From an uncultured Flavobacteriales bacterium (GTDB lineage: Bacteria; Bacteroidota; Bacteroidia; Flavobacteriales_D; Crocinitomicaceae), in the NCBI GenBank assembly GCA_903939755.1, contig CAJAII010000006.1, positions 1-64,000 on the forward strand: a DNA stretch of 64,000 nucleotides, given 5' to 3'. A program made the translations under genes and the position numbers. The notes below the pieces were generated by a model that did not search any database, was not told the DNA's origin, and saw nothing but the letters and a program-made list of their open reading frames with translations. Of the stretch, positions 1 to 9,356 are shown piece by piece; position 1 is the first letter of the stretch, and each line of letters opens with the position of its first letter.

Positions 1-368
1 ATGCAATGCGATTAGGTGCTGCGTTTCAGAAAATAAATTTTTTACGCGACATGAAAGCCGACTTTCAAGAATTGGGAAGAACTTATTTTCCAAATATCGA
101 TATGACGAATTTTTCTAATGAGGTCAAAAAAACCATTGAAAAAGAAATTGAAGAAGATTTTAGAATAGCACTAATCGGAATTACAAAGCTTCCCTCTTCA
201 TCAAAAGGCGGGGTTTACCTAGCATTTGTATATTATAAAAAACTATTTTTAAAAATAAAAAAAATACCCGCAGAAAGAATCCTACAAGAAAGAATTCGAA
301 TCAGTAACGTAAAGAAAATGGCATTAATGGTAAACAGTATGGTTCAATACAAAATGAATTTATTATGA
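1..368 (+). CDS. crtB: Phytoene/squalene synthase family protein, 3' end only
   Basis: The reading frame is open at the left edge, so the gene is cut by the window and its true start lies upstream. About 121 C-terminal residues are visible. The stretch QKINFLRDMKAD followed by LGRTYFP matches the C-terminal part of bacterial phytoene synthases, including the second aspartate-rich region that binds prenyl diphosphate. The family condenses two geranylgeranyl diphosphates to phytoene, the first committed step to carotenoids. It overlaps the next gene by four bases (ATGA), and idi follows, so this is the end of a carotenoid operon. Squalene synthase homologues share the fold, but the idi neighbour and the residue pattern favour CrtB. 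Confidence 0.85.
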   Translation, partial: AMRLGAAFQKINFLRDMKADFQELGRTYFPNIDMTNFSNEVKKTIEKEIEEDFRIALIGITKLPSSSKGGVYLAFVYYKKLFLKIKKIPAERILQERIRISNVKKMALMVNSMVQYKMNLL

Positions 369-865
369 AGTTATTAATCTTAAGCTTTCTATTTATTAGT
401 GTCGTTGATAATTGTAATGCAATAGATTTATATGAAGTGCGAATCTTGTTTCAGAAGTCAGCAAATAGTGAAAACTCATGTGAAAAGTTAATATCATCTA
501 CAACTAGCTATAATGAAAACAACAACCCTACTATCGCTGCTTATAGGGCTTGTGCGACAATGATGATGGCAAAATATTGCGTCAACCCATATAACAAATT
601 AAGCTATTTCAACAAAGGAAAATCGCTTCTTGAAAAATGCGTTTCGCGCGAACCCAAAAATGTTGAAATAAGATTTTTAAGATTTATGGTGCAAACATCA
701 ACTCCCGATTTTTTAGCTTACAATAAGGCCATTTATACAGATAAAAAAGTTCTTTTAGATAAGTATTTTTCCATACAAGACGCGCAATTAAAAAAACCCA
801 TCCTTGCCTGTTTATTAGAATCAAATTACGTGACCTCAACTGAAAAACAGAAATTAAAAAAATGA
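365..865 (+). CDS. Exported helical-repeat-like protein of the carotenoid operon, function unknown
   Basis: A protein of 166 residues with an N-terminal signal peptide (about residues 1-20, ending NCNA). The mature part is mostly helical. It has a TPR-like look around residues 45-125, with alternating small and aromatic residues and a KSLLEKCVSREPKNVEIRFL stretch resembling one TPR helix pair. It contains several cysteines, which could form disulfides in the periplasm. It overlaps crtB by ATGA at its start and idi by ATGA at its end, so the three are probably translationally coupled. I infer a role linked to carotenoid synthesis or placement only from this position. No catalytic motif is visible. 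Confidence 0.7.
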   Translation: MKLLILSFLFISVVDNCNAIDLYEVRILFQKSANSENSCEKLISSTTSYNENNNPTIAAYRACATMMMAKYCVNPYNKLSYFNKGKSLLEKCVSREPKNVEIRFLRFMVQTSTPDFLAYNKAIYTDKKVLLDKYFSIQDAQLKKPILACLLESNYVTSTEKQKLKK

Positions 866-1413
866 GTGAATATTTAATTTTGGTGGATGAAAACGACAAG
901 CAATGGGGAAAGTTGGAAAAACTTATGGTGCATAAACTGGGCTTGCTTCATCGGGCATTTTCTGTTTTTATTTTTAATTTAAAAGGGGAATTAATTCTTC
1001 AACAAAGAGCAGATTGTAAATACCACTCAGGCGGTTTATGGACCAATACGTGTTGCAGCCATCCACGCTTTGGGGAAGAATTATCGTGGGCTATCGAAAG
1101 GCGTTTGCAGGAAGAAATGGGTATGAACTGTGAAACTGAATTTGCTTTTAACTTTGTTTATAAATCTGAATTTGAAAACGGACTCATCGAACATGAATTT
1201 GACCATGTATATTTTGGAATATCGGAGCAAATACCCACACCAGAAAAACAGGAAGTTCAAAACTGGGAATACGTTACGATAGACAATCTTGAAGTAGACC
1301 TACTAAATCACCCAGAAAAATATACCGTTTGGTTAAAAGTTTGTTTTCCCCAAGTAAAGAAATACTATCACGAAACATTCAAAAATAACATACTTAATTA
1401 TTCATCTTTATAA
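862..1413 (+). CDS. idi: Isopentenyl-diphosphate delta-isomerase, type I
   Basis: The protein (183 residues) interconverts isopentenyl and dimethylallyl diphosphate, balancing C5 units for prenyl synthesis. It has the Nudix fold of type I enzymes: the TNTCCSHP motif near residues 61-68 carries the catalytic cysteine (C65 by alignment with CGHP of other enzymes), a Nudix-like helix RRLQEEMGM lies near residue 90, and an acidic EHEFDHVY segment near residue 115 supplies the metal and catalytic glutamates. The start overlaps the preceding stop as ATGA. Placement at the end of a crt operon fits supply of precursors to carotenoids; ispF of the MEP pathway is also in this window. Confidence 0.93.
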   Translation: MSEYLILVDENDKQWGKLEKLMVHKLGLLHRAFSVFIFNLKGELILQQRADCKYHSGGLWTNTCCSHPRFGEELSWAIERRLQEEMGMNCETEFAFNFVYKSEFENGLIEHEFDHVYFGISEQIPTPEKQEVQNWEYVTIDNLEVDLLNHPEKYTVWLKVCFPQVKKYYHETFKNNILNYSSL

Positions 1414-1541
1414 CGCCAATCAGTGAATAACGATTGGAAAATGTTTTGTGGCCGTTTTTATTTCATCCTTCTTAAAAATCTGAATAGTATATTATTAAAG
1501 GCTAACTCAATGAAGAAAACCACCCACCCAAATTTTAAAAT

Positions 1542-2468
1542 ATGAATAAGATGGAAACAGTTTTAATTACTGGTGCCTCAGGTCTTGTTGGTAGTTACCT
1601 CAGTAAAAAATTAATAGAAAAAGGTTATCATGTTGCAATACTGGGAAGAAAAAGTGAAAAAGATACGACATTGCAAAAGTTCAGTTGGAACATTGAAAAA
1701 AATGAAATAGATGAAAATGCTTTTGAAAATGTCGATTATATAATTCACTTAGCAGGAGCAAATATTGGTGATAGAAGATGGACCGTTAAACGAAAAAAAG
1801 AAATTTTGGATAGTCGAATTAAGTCTGCTCAATTAATTTTTCAAAAAATATCGGAAAACAAACAACATCTTAAAGCTTTTATTACCGCTTCTGCTATTGG
1901 CTACTATGGTGCCATAACATCAGATAAAATCTTTGTAGAGACCGACAACGCTTCTGATGATTTTCTAGGAGAAACCTGTCGCCTATGGGAAAATGCAGCC
2001 AATAATTTTGAGGGATTAGGTATAAGAACTGTAAAAATAAGGACCGGTATCGTACTCACCAATCAAGGAGGCGCATTAGCAAAAATGATGACGCCTGTAA
2101 AAGTTGGATTAGGGGCTTCCATAGGAAGCGGAAAGCAATTTATGCCGTGGATCCATATAGATGATTTGTGCAATATTTATATCAAAGCACTAGAGGACAA
2201 TAATATGCATGGTGCGTATAATGCAGTAGCGCCAGAACACAAAACCAACAGCGAATTTTCTGAAACATTAACTAAGGTGTTAAAGAAAGCTGTTTGGGTT
2301 CCTATTGTCCCAGCAATAATTGTGAGAATTATCTTTGGTAAAATGGCTGAACTAGTTTTAAATGGTAGTCGCGTTTCTTCAAACAAACTCATTAAAGAAG
2401 GATTTCAATTTAAATTTCCTGATCTATCAAGTGCCTTAGCTGATCTATTTTATAGCAATAGGTTATGA
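1542..2468 (+). CDS. TIGR01777-type NAD-dependent epimerase/dehydratase family protein
   Basis: A 308-residue extended SDR-like protein. The N-terminal Rossmann motif GASGLVGSYL lies near residues 11-20, with a basic residue after beta-2 (GRK). HLAGANIGDRRW is typical of the YfcH/TIGR01777 branch, and FITASAIGYYG carries the SDR serine/tyrosine region. The last about 50 residues match the DUF1731 tail. The family's substrate is not established, so only a probable nucleotide-sugar-like oxidoreductase can be stated. A second ATG three codons in (1551) is an alternative start. The gene stands alone, 128 bp after idi. Confidence 0.88.
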   Translation: MNKMETVLITGASGLVGSYLSKKLIEKGYHVAILGRKSEKDTTLQKFSWNIEKNEIDENAFENVDYIIHLAGANIGDRRWTVKRKKEILDSRIKSAQLIFQKISENKQHLKAFITASAIGYYGAITSDKIFVETDNASDDFLGETCRLWENAANNFEGLGIRTVKIRTGIVLTNQGGALAKMMTPVKVGLGASIGSGKQFMPWIHIDDLCNIYIKALEDNNMHGAYNAVAPEHKTNSEFSETLTKVLKKAVWVPIVPAIIVRIIFGKMAELVLNGSRVSSNKLIKEGFQFKFPDLSSALADLFYSNRL

Positions 2469-2528
2469 GATCCTAGTCTTTTTTAATTGCATCATTAAGA
2501 ATTTATCTTTTCCTATGTTCCAATTGCT

Positions 2529-2536
2529 TAATTTTG
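2529..2536 (+). promoter_or_regulatory. Bacteroidota -7 box upstream of GLPGLI-like gene
   Basis: TAATTTTG fits the TAnnTTTG -7 consensus and lies 20 bases before the ATG at 2557. No convincing TTTG -33 element is present at the usual 19-21 bp spacing, so the call is tentative. Confidence 0.3.
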
Positions 2537-2556
2537 AAATCTAGTAAGAAAATATC

Positions 2557-3180
2557 ATGAAAAATTTATTCCTATTTGCCTTCCTTTTGTTCAATTTTGT
2601 GGCTATTACTCAAAAAATACGCGTATTTAATGGCGAACTACTTTACGAAATTGAACGAGTAAGTCCAAAAGATTCAATCCCTGGCAAAATGTTGATTTAT
2701 GCAAAAGATAGTTTGCAACGAGTGGTTAATTTTTCTTCTACAATTGGGAAACAAGAAATGATTAAACACTTGAGATTAAACCGCTCATACGTGCTTATAA
2801 CTACCACAAAAGGCGACTACGCAATTAGAACAGATCTTAACGTCAATAAGGATACCACTGAATCCTATACCTTTAAAAAGAAATTCGGCAGTAAAAGAAT
2901 TGCTGGAATAAAAGCAAAACGTTTGTCAGTAACCTTGAGAGGAGTGGAAAATAAATTTACTTTTTACTATTATCCGAAAATTGATGCAAAATACAGCGGC
3001 GCATACCACAAACTACCAGGATTAGCAGTGGAATACTATGTCGCTTCTGAAAATGGACTTTTTAAATATTCGCTAAAAAGTATTCAATATGTTGAACCAC
3101 CTTTAGGATTGTTTATGATCCCTGAAAACTATAAAAAAGTGAGCCTTGAAGAATTTATGAAGGAAGTTTCTGCGCAGTAG
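2557..3180 (+). CDS. GLPGLI-like exported protein
   Basis: A protein of 207 residues with a signal peptide (about residues 1-18). The rest is predicted beta-rich. The stretch YHKLPGLAVEYYV near residue 150 resembles the motif that names the GLPGLI (Porph_ging) family of exported Bacteroidota proteins, preceded by a typical YYYPKI segment. The family's biochemical role is unknown. It stands alone between the SDR gene and ftsK. A DUF4412-type protein is the main alternative, as both share a similar fold and layout. Confidence 0.65.
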   Translation: MKNLFLFAFLLFNFVAITQKIRVFNGELLYEIERVSPKDSIPGKMLIYAKDSLQRVVNFSSTIGKQEMIKHLRLNRSYVLITTTKGDYAIRTDLNVNKDTTESYTFKKKFGSKRIAGIKAKRLSVTLRGVENKFTFYYYPKIDAKYSGAYHKLPGLAVEYYVASENGLFKYSLKSIQYVEPPLGLFMIPENYKKVSLEEFMKEVSAQ

Positions 3181-3244
3181 AAATCAGCTAAGTTCACCCC
3201 AATAATAACTAACAAAAGATTGTTTATAGATAAGAGGTGATAAA

Positions 3245-3275
3245 TTGAAAGCAACTATTGCTTTGTCTATCTTCG
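3245..3275 (+). promoter_or_regulatory. Probable ftsK promoter (Bacteroidota type)
   Basis: TTG at 3245-3247, then 20 bases, then TATCTTCG at 3268-3275, which differs in one base from TAnnTTTG. The start codon follows 16 bases downstream, leaving a short leader. The spacing matches the known primary-sigma promoters of Bacteroidota. Confidence 0.4.
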
Positions 3276-3291
3276 TAAAATAGATGAAAAA

Positions 3292-5820
3292 ATGGGAGAT
3301 AACGAATACATTCCTAAGGAAAAAGATAAAGTAAAATCCGATAATGACATTCCTAAAGGGAAGCCAACCAATTCGGATAAAAAAAAACCACTTGCTAAAG
3401 ACAAAAAGGAATCTCCGATAAATACAAAAAAAATACGGACGATACTAGGAGCAACGCTAGTTATGCTAGCTGTATTTTTATTTGTTTCCTATGTCTCCTA
3501 CTTTTTTACATGGAAAGTCGATCAAGATGCCATCTTAAATACTTCTTTCATTGATTATATTTTTAATTCAGCTATTCCAGCACCTGAAAATTGGTTGGGA
3601 AAGTTTGGTGCTTGGATGTCCCATTTGCTAATATTTAATAGTTTTGGCGTCACTTCAATCGGAATATGTTTGTTTTTGTTTCTTCTAGGAATAAAAATTC
3701 TCTTGAGCGTTGAATTATTGCCTTTCAAAAGAACGTGCTCAATAACGGCATCTTTCATGATTTGGGGGTCATTATTCCTAGGTTATTTCTCTAATTATGT
3801 GAATTATCTTGGTGGTACTTTTGGTTTCTACGTGAATGAATGGCTAATTACTACCATAGGGAATATTGGAGCAATTGCTCTCCTATTGGTGCTGTTTTAT
3901 ATCATTATTACCTTACTATTTAATCCGAATTACGCCCAGCTATTTTCATTTTTAGCATCAAAGAAACAAATGGCAGTAGCCAATCATCAGGATAATAGTG
4001 AAGAAGAAGAGGAGGATAGTTACCGACCTGCATATGAAGACATGCACGTTATTAATACCATAAAGGATGAAGAAATAGAAAAAGAAAATATCTCCGAAAC
4101 AATCCACTTCGGAGAAAATGATGAAAATGAGCTAACGGATGAACAAGATGACAATGAATCTGAATTAATTGACACCCTTCATGATGATGACGATGATTTC
4201 GAAATAGAAATTCCAGAAAAAGAAGCCATGGTTGATATTCCGCAATCAGAAACAATTAAAAAAGAAGATGAGGAAGGATCGCTTGCCGATAAATTAATTG
4301 CCGAATTTGGGGTATATGACCCGACCAAAGATCTCGATGGCTTCTTGCTTCCACCTATTGACTTACTGAAAGAGTACGGTGGCAATGGGACAACGGTAAG
4401 TAAAGAAGAATTGGAAGGGAATAAGGATAAAATTGTCCAAACCCTTTCGCATTATAAAATTGATATTGCCAAAATAAAAGCAACTGTTGGTCCTACGGTA
4501 ACTTTATATGAAATCGTTCCCGCTCCAGGAGTTCGTATATCAAAAATTAAAAATCTGGAGGATGATATCGCACTCAGTTTAAGTGCACTTGGAATTCGAA
4601 TCATTGCACCAATTCCCGGAAAAGGAACAATCGGTATTGAAGTCCCTAACTTAAATCCCGAAATGGTAAGCATGAGGTCACTGATTGCCTCTGAAAAGTT
4701 TCAAAATTTTGATGGCGAATTACCTATCGTTTTGGGAAAAACGATTACCAATGAAACCTTTGTGTTTGATTTGACAAAAATGCCCCATTTATTGGTTGCA
4801 GGATCAACTGGTCAAGGGAAATCGGTAGGATTAAATGCCATCTTAGTCTCCTTGTTATTTAGAAAACATCCTGCTCAAGTTAAATTCGTGCTGGTCGATC
4901 CGAAAAAGGTGGAATTAACACTTTACAATAAAATAGAACGACATTATCTAGCCAAACTGCCTGGAAATGAAGATGCCATCATTACAGACACCTCCAAAGT
5001 TGTACATACCCTAAACTCGCTATGTATTGAAATGGATGATCGATACGAACTCCTTAAAACAGCGGAGGTTCGTACAATTAAAGAATACAATGCGAAATTT
5101 ATTGGCCGACGTTTAAATCCAGAAAAAGGACATCGTTACCTTCCATATATTGTGGTGGTAATTGATGAATTTGCTGACTTAATCATGACAGCAGGTAAAG
5201 AAGTCGAACACCCAATTGCAAGAATTGCTCAATTAGCAAGGGCTATTGGAATTCACTTAATTGTCGCAACACAAAGACCTTCGGTAAACGTAATTACGGG
5301 TATGATTAAGGCTAACTTCCCAGCGAGAATAGCGTTTAGAGTACTTTCAAAAATAGATTCAAGAACGATCTTAGATTCATCCGGAGCCGATCAACTCATA
5401 GGAAGAGGAGATATGCTCATTATGAACGGATCAGACATGATTAGATTACAATGTGGCTTTGTTGATACACCGGAAGTAGAAAGTATTTGTAATTTCATCG
5501 GTGGACAACGCGCCTACCCTGAAGCGTTAATTTTACCTGAATATATTCCTGATGGTGCTGAAGGAAGCTCAGACTTAGACATGAATGAAATTGATGCTAT
5601 GTTTGTAGAATCAGCGAGGATTGTAGTTATTAACCAACAAGGGTCCGCTAGCTTACTTCAACGAAAATTAAAATTAGGTTATAATCGTGCTGGGAGAATC
5701 GTTGATCAATTAGAAGGAATGGGAATAATTGGCCCATTTCAAGGAAGCAAAGCACGGGAAGTGCTTTACAGCGACATTGAAGCGCTCGATGATTTATTGA
5801 GAACTAGGGGCTTGATTTAA
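3292..5820 (+). CDS. ftsK: FtsK/SpoIIIE family DNA translocase
   Basis: The protein (842 residues) is a septal DNA pump that clears chromosome ends before division. The first about 50 residues are Lys/Asp-rich, then about four membrane helices span roughly residues 50-210. A linker of about 130 residues is strongly acidic (runs of Glu and Asp near residues 240-310). The motor follows, with Walker A AGSTGQGKSVGL at about residue 503 and Walker B VVVIDEFADL at about residue 620. The C-terminal about 60 residues form the winged-helix gamma domain that reads polar KOPS-like sites. Length and order are standard for the family. It is a single-gene unit. Confidence 0.95.
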   Translation: MGDNEYIPKEKDKVKSDNDIPKGKPTNSDKKKPLAKDKKESPINTKKIRTILGATLVMLAVFLFVSYVSYFFTWKVDQDAILNTSFIDYIFNSAIPAPENWLGKFGAWMSHLLIFNSFGVTSIGICLFLFLLGIKILLSVELLPFKRTCSITASFMIWGSLFLGYFSNYVNYLGGTFGFYVNEWLITTIGNIGAIALLLVLFYIIITLLFNPNYAQLFSFLASKKQMAVANHQDNSEEEEEDSYRPAYEDMHVINTIKDEEIEKENISETIHFGENDENELTDEQDDNESELIDTLHDDDDDFEIEIPEKEAMVDIPQSETIKKEDEEGSLADKLIAEFGVYDPTKDLDGFLLPPIDLLKEYGGNGTTVSKEELEGNKDKIVQTLSHYKIDIAKIKATVGPTVTLYEIVPAPGVRISKIKNLEDDIALSLSALGIRIIAPIPGKGTIGIEVPNLNPEMVSMRSLIASEKFQNFDGELPIVLGKTITNETFVFDLTKMPHLLVAGSTGQGKSVGLNAILVSLLFRKHPAQVKFVLVDPKKVELTLYNKIERHYLAKLPGNEDAIITDTSKVVHTLNSLCIEMDDRYELLKTAEVRTIKEYNAKFIGRRLNPEKGHRYLPYIVVVIDEFADLIMTAGKEVEHPIARIAQLARAIGIHLIVATQRPSVNVITGMIKANFPARIAFRVLSKIDSRTILDSSGADQLIGRGDMLIMNGSDMIRLQCGFVDTPEVESICNFIGGQRAYPEALILPEYIPDGAEGSSDLDMNEIDAMFVESARIVVINQQGSASLLQRKLKLGYNRAGRIVDQLEGMGIIGPFQGSKAREVLYSDIEALDDLLRTRGLI

Positions 5821-5865
5821 AAATTTATTAGGAACGCCTTCCTTTTATCCTATCTCAAAATTTAG

Positions 5866-5873
5866 TAGATTTG
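5866..5873 (+). promoter_or_regulatory. -7 box upstream of the M14 peptidase gene
   Basis: TAGATTTG matches TAnnTTTG exactly and lies 16 bases before the ATG at 5890. The -33 position is T-rich but lacks a clear TTTG. Confidence 0.35.
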
Positions 5874-5889
5874 AAGCTTAATTCATCTT

Positions 5890-8310
5890 ATGAAATCACG
5901 CTTCACCTTTCTTTTTTCATTGCTTTTATTAACGGCTAATTCACAAACATCTTTCTCGCCTGAAAATGTGCTAGGATATAAAATTGGAGCCCAATTTACG
6001 CGTCATGAAAAAGTAGTTAACTATTTTGATAAACTCCAAAGTGCTTTTCCTAAACAAGTGCGAATTAATCCATACGGTCAAACCAATGAAAAAAGAGATC
6101 TATTCTTCGCAATCATTGCATCAGAAGAGAATTTTAAGCGAATCGAAGAGATTCGATTGAATCACCTGAAGAATTCGACTGAAGAAAATGTTGCCATTGT
6201 ATGGCTTAGTTATAACGTCCATGGAAATGAAAGCTCAGGAACAGAAGCGGCTATGCAAACAGCGTATGAACTTTTGACGCAACAAAAAGAGCTGCTGAAA
6301 AACACCATCGTTATCATTGATCCTTGTTTAAACCCAGATGGAAGAGAACGCTATGTCAATTTTTACAATCAATATGGCTCAACTCCTGTCAATTCTAATC
6401 GCATAAGTGCTGACCATAATGAACCATGGCCCGGTGGGAGAGCAAATCATTATTTATTTGATTTAAATAGAGATTGGGCTTGGCTAACACAAATTGAATC
6501 TAAACAGCGTATTAAAGCCTATAACCTTTGGCTGCCGCACGTACACGTAGACTTTCACGAACAAGCGATTAACGAGCCGTATTATTTTCCACCAGCAGCC
6601 GAACCCTACCACGAAGTGATAACAAAATGGCAAAGAGAATTTCAAAAAGAAATTGGAAAAAATCACGCAAAGTATTTTGATAAAGCGGGATGGTTGTATT
6701 TTTCAAAAGAAATCTTTGACCTCCTCTACCCTAGTTATGGCGACACCTACCCTACTTATAACGGAGCGATCGGAATGACATATGAACAAGGAGGTAGCGG
6801 CAGAGCCGGGCTTTCGGTATTGACAAACACAGGAGATACATTAACACTATATGACCGTGTGGAACACCATGTTACCACCGGAATTTCTACCGTTGAAGTG
6901 AGTTCGGATAAATACAGAAAACTAATAGAAGAATACCAGCAATTTGCCACAAAGAAAAAATTCACCTACCAAAGCTACCTGCTTGATGGAAATGCGCCGA
7001 ATTTAGGAGATTTATTGAAATTAATGGATCAGCACGAAATTAGCTACTCGCATGCTATACCAAATATTTCGATTAAAGGATTTGATTATTTCACATCGAA
7101 AGAAGGCAACTACAAAACAAAAGAAGGAGATGTGATCATTTCTACCAATCAAATAAAAGGGACCTTCATCAATGTCTTATTTGAACCCAAAACGGAATTA
7201 TCCGATTCCTTAACCTACGATTTAACAGCTTGGTCTTTACCTTATGCATACGGAATTTCAACCGTCGCTTCAAGTACTTTACTCGAAGGAAAAACGTATG
7301 CGAATAAAGCAAAAGAAAATCAACTAAACGAAACGAATTATGCCTATTTATGTCAATGGAATAATTTGAATTCCGCCAAGTTTTTGACCCGATTATTGAA
7401 TAATAACATTCTCGTATCTTTTAGCGAATCAAGTTTTGAAATTAATAAAAGATCTTACGAAAAAGGAACCTTAATCATTACAAGAGGCCAAAACAAACAA
7501 CCTGACTTTGATAAACTAATTGTGAAATATGCAAACGAATCAGGTGTGGAATTACACTCCATTTCTTCCGGTATGGTCGATAAGGGGAAAGATCTTGGTT
7601 CTTCTTTAGTAAAAAATATTCCAAGGCAGAGAATTGGCGTATTAATAGGAGCAGAAACATCTTCACTTTCTGCTGGAGAAATATGGCACTTCTTCGAACA
7701 AGAAATTAAGCTTGGAGTATCCTTAATTATGGAGGAAGATCTTTCAAGTGCACTAGACGAGATCGATGTATTATTCATTCCTGAAGGAGATTACACACCT
7801 GATTTTTCAGTTAATAATTGGGTAGATGAAGGAGGGAAATTAATTGTAATGGGAAATGCGGCCGCGTCATTTGTTAATCATGAAATTTATGGTCTTGATC
7901 TAAAGAAAGAGGAACTAGATACATTAAATAAAACAATTTCATACGAAAATACAGAGCGAAACGAAATTAGCAATACCATTGCTGGCGCAATTTATGCCTG
8001 TGAACTAGACAATTCTAATCCGCTTTGCTTTGGATATACTCAACCGTATTTTACGCTACGATTGACCCCTGAATTGTATACCTTGAAAGACGGTACACAT
8101 CCATTTACGATAAAAACGAATGATGCATTGATTGCTGGTTTCTCAGGTGCTTATGTGAAAAACAAACAGGCTTCAGCTATAATTACCGGTATTGAATCCA
8201 AAGGTAAAGGATGCGTGATCTACTTATTAGACAACCCCCTGTTTAGAGGGTTTTGGCAAAATGGAAAATTGCAAATCATGAATGCTATTTACTTTGTAAA
8301 TCAACAGTAA
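5890..8310 (+). CDS. Exported M14 family zinc carboxypeptidase
   Basis: An 806-residue protein with a signal peptide (about residues 1-19, ending ANSQ). The M14 domain covers about residues 25-350. Zinc ligands are H111 and E114 in NVHGNES and H223 in DFHEQ; E299 in MTYEQGG fits the general base. It should cleave C-terminal residues from peptides in the periplasm or at the cell surface. The remaining about 450 residues include a segment near residues 570-680 with class I glutamine-amidotransferase-like character (RIGVLIGAE, then DVLFIPEGDY), seen in other large M14 proteins of Bacteroidota. No C-terminal T9SS sorting domain is evident. It stands alone, followed by the FKBP gene. Confidence 0.88.
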   Translation: MKSRFTFLFSLLLLTANSQTSFSPENVLGYKIGAQFTRHEKVVNYFDKLQSAFPKQVRINPYGQTNEKRDLFFAIIASEENFKRIEEIRLNHLKNSTEENVAIVWLSYNVHGNESSGTEAAMQTAYELLTQQKELLKNTIVIIDPCLNPDGRERYVNFYNQYGSTPVNSNRISADHNEPWPGGRANHYLFDLNRDWAWLTQIESKQRIKAYNLWLPHVHVDFHEQAINEPYYFPPAAEPYHEVITKWQREFQKEIGKNHAKYFDKAGWLYFSKEIFDLLYPSYGDTYPTYNGAIGMTYEQGGSGRAGLSVLTNTGDTLTLYDRVEHHVTTGISTVEVSSDKYRKLIEEYQQFATKKKFTYQSYLLDGNAPNLGDLLKLMDQHEISYSHAIPNISIKGFDYFTSKEGNYKTKEGDVIISTNQIKGTFINVLFEPKTELSDSLTYDLTAWSLPYAYGISTVASSTLLEGKTYANKAKENQLNETNYAYLCQWNNLNSAKFLTRLLNNNILVSFSESSFEINKRSYEKGTLIITRGQNKQPDFDKLIVKYANESGVELHSISSGMVDKGKDLGSSLVKNIPRQRIGVLIGAETSSLSAGEIWHFFEQEIKLGVSLIMEEDLSSALDEIDVLFIPEGDYTPDFSVNNWVDEGGKLIVMGNAAASFVNHEIYGLDLKKEELDTLNKTISYENTERNEISNTIAGAIYACELDNSNPLCFGYTQPYFTLRLTPELYTLKDGTHPFTIKTNDALIAGFSGAYVKNKQASAIITGIESKGKGCVIYLLDNPLFRGFWQNGKLQIMNAIYFVNQQ

Positions 8311-8361
8311 AACTTAAACAAACAAGCCTCTCTTTTTGACCCTGTTTTTGTCTAAAAATTG

Positions 8362-8369
8362 TATCTTTG
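8362..8369 (+). promoter_or_regulatory. -7 box upstream of FKBP lipoprotein gene
   Basis: TATCTTTG is an exact TAnnTTTG match about 40 bases before the ATG at 8410. A TTTG at 8335-8338 is 23 bp upstream, slightly longer than the usual 19-21 bp. Confidence 0.45.
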
Positions 8370-8409
8370 TTTTCGATTTTTAAGCAATACTTAACCATTG
8401 AATTTTACT

Positions 8410-9348
8410 ATGCAGAAAAAAACTTCGTTCGCAATTGCTTTTTCTTTGATAGTTCTGCTAATGAGCTGCCAAGAAAATAAAGAAAATGATACTCATGCCA
8501 ACCTTGCAAATGCAAAGGATAGCTTGTCGTATATACTTGGCGCAATAAATGCAAAAACAATCGTTGGTAGCGGTGCCAAAGCATTTGAAAATTTAGACAA
8601 AAAACAAATTATTAAAGGTTTTAATTCGAATTTAAGTACCTATTCTGCCGATGAATGTTTAGCAACCTTAAAAAAGCTTTTTGGTGAGAATTTTCAAGAC
8701 TTCAATAAAAAATATGTTACAGAAGGATCGCTTTGCATGGGAAAAATGACGGGGTATGCTTTCTACTATGATGTTTTTAAGTTAGGAGGGATTGATTTAA
8801 TCAACCTTAATAAAGTTAAAGAAGGATTTGCAGACGGCTTATACAAAAAAGATGCTTTTCTAAGCGAACAATTGAAAGGGCGTATCATGCAAGATTTCAT
8901 GGTGGGATTAAATGAGAAAAATGGTGCTAAAATGATGGCCAAAGCCAAACTAATTAAAGGAGCTCAATTTTTTGATAACGGTGTCATTATTGAAACAATT
9001 AAAGAAGGAAATGGCCCTAATCCTGGTCTAACTGATGATGTAAAAGTTCATTACATATTAACATCTGCACTAGGAGACACCATTCAAAATTCATACAAGA
9101 TGCCGAACAAAGAAAATAAAATAGAAGCGGTAGCTTTAAAATTAAATGGTGGTGTAATTCCCGGTTGGTCATATGCCATACCAAAAATGAAAGTGGGAGG
9201 AACGTATCGTTTATATGTGCCTTGGGAACTTGCCTACGGAGAACAACAAGGTCGAGAGTCCCTATGTTTTGTGGTAGAACTAATTGCTAGAGGAAAATCA
9301 GGTAGCTTTACAGATGTTAAAGAAAATAAACCAGGAGAAAAAAAATAA
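8410..9348 (+). CDS. FKBP-type peptidyl-prolyl isomerase lipoprotein
   Basis: A protein of 312 residues. I take the ATG at 8410; an in-frame TTG four codons earlier (8398) would only lengthen the n-region. Residues 1-21 form a lipoprotein signal with lipobox LLMSC, so it is membrane-anchored. Residues about 35-190 resemble the dimerising FKBP N-terminal domain (SYILGAINAK). Residues about 200-300 are the isomerase domain (VKVHYILTSALGDTI, VIPGWSYAIPKMKVGG, LAYGEQ). It should help fold envelope proteins. Nine bases separate it from the next lipoprotein gene, so the two probably form an operon. Some isomerase-site residues are not consensus, and activity is inferred. Confidence 0.88.
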   Translation: MQKKTSFAIAFSLIVLLMSCQENKENDTHANLANAKDSLSYILGAINAKTIVGSGAKAFENLDKKQIIKGFNSNLSTYSADECLATLKKLFGENFQDFNKKYVTEGSLCMGKMTGYAFYYDVFKLGGIDLINLNKVKEGFADGLYKKDAFLSEQLKGRIMQDFMVGLNEKNGAKMMAKAKLIKGAQFFDNGVIIETIKEGNGPNPGLTDDVKVHYILTSALGDTIQNSYKMPNKENKIEAVALKLNGGVIPGWSYAIPKMKVGGTYRLYVPWELAYGEQQGRESLCFVVELIARGKSGSFTDVKENKPGEKK

Positions 9349-9356
9349 ACTGAAAA

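Noticed and set aside
1416-1437. CCAATC-N10-GATTGG after idi as a terminator.
   Set aside because: The stem is six base pairs with a 10-base loop and no clear T-run; it may be chance.
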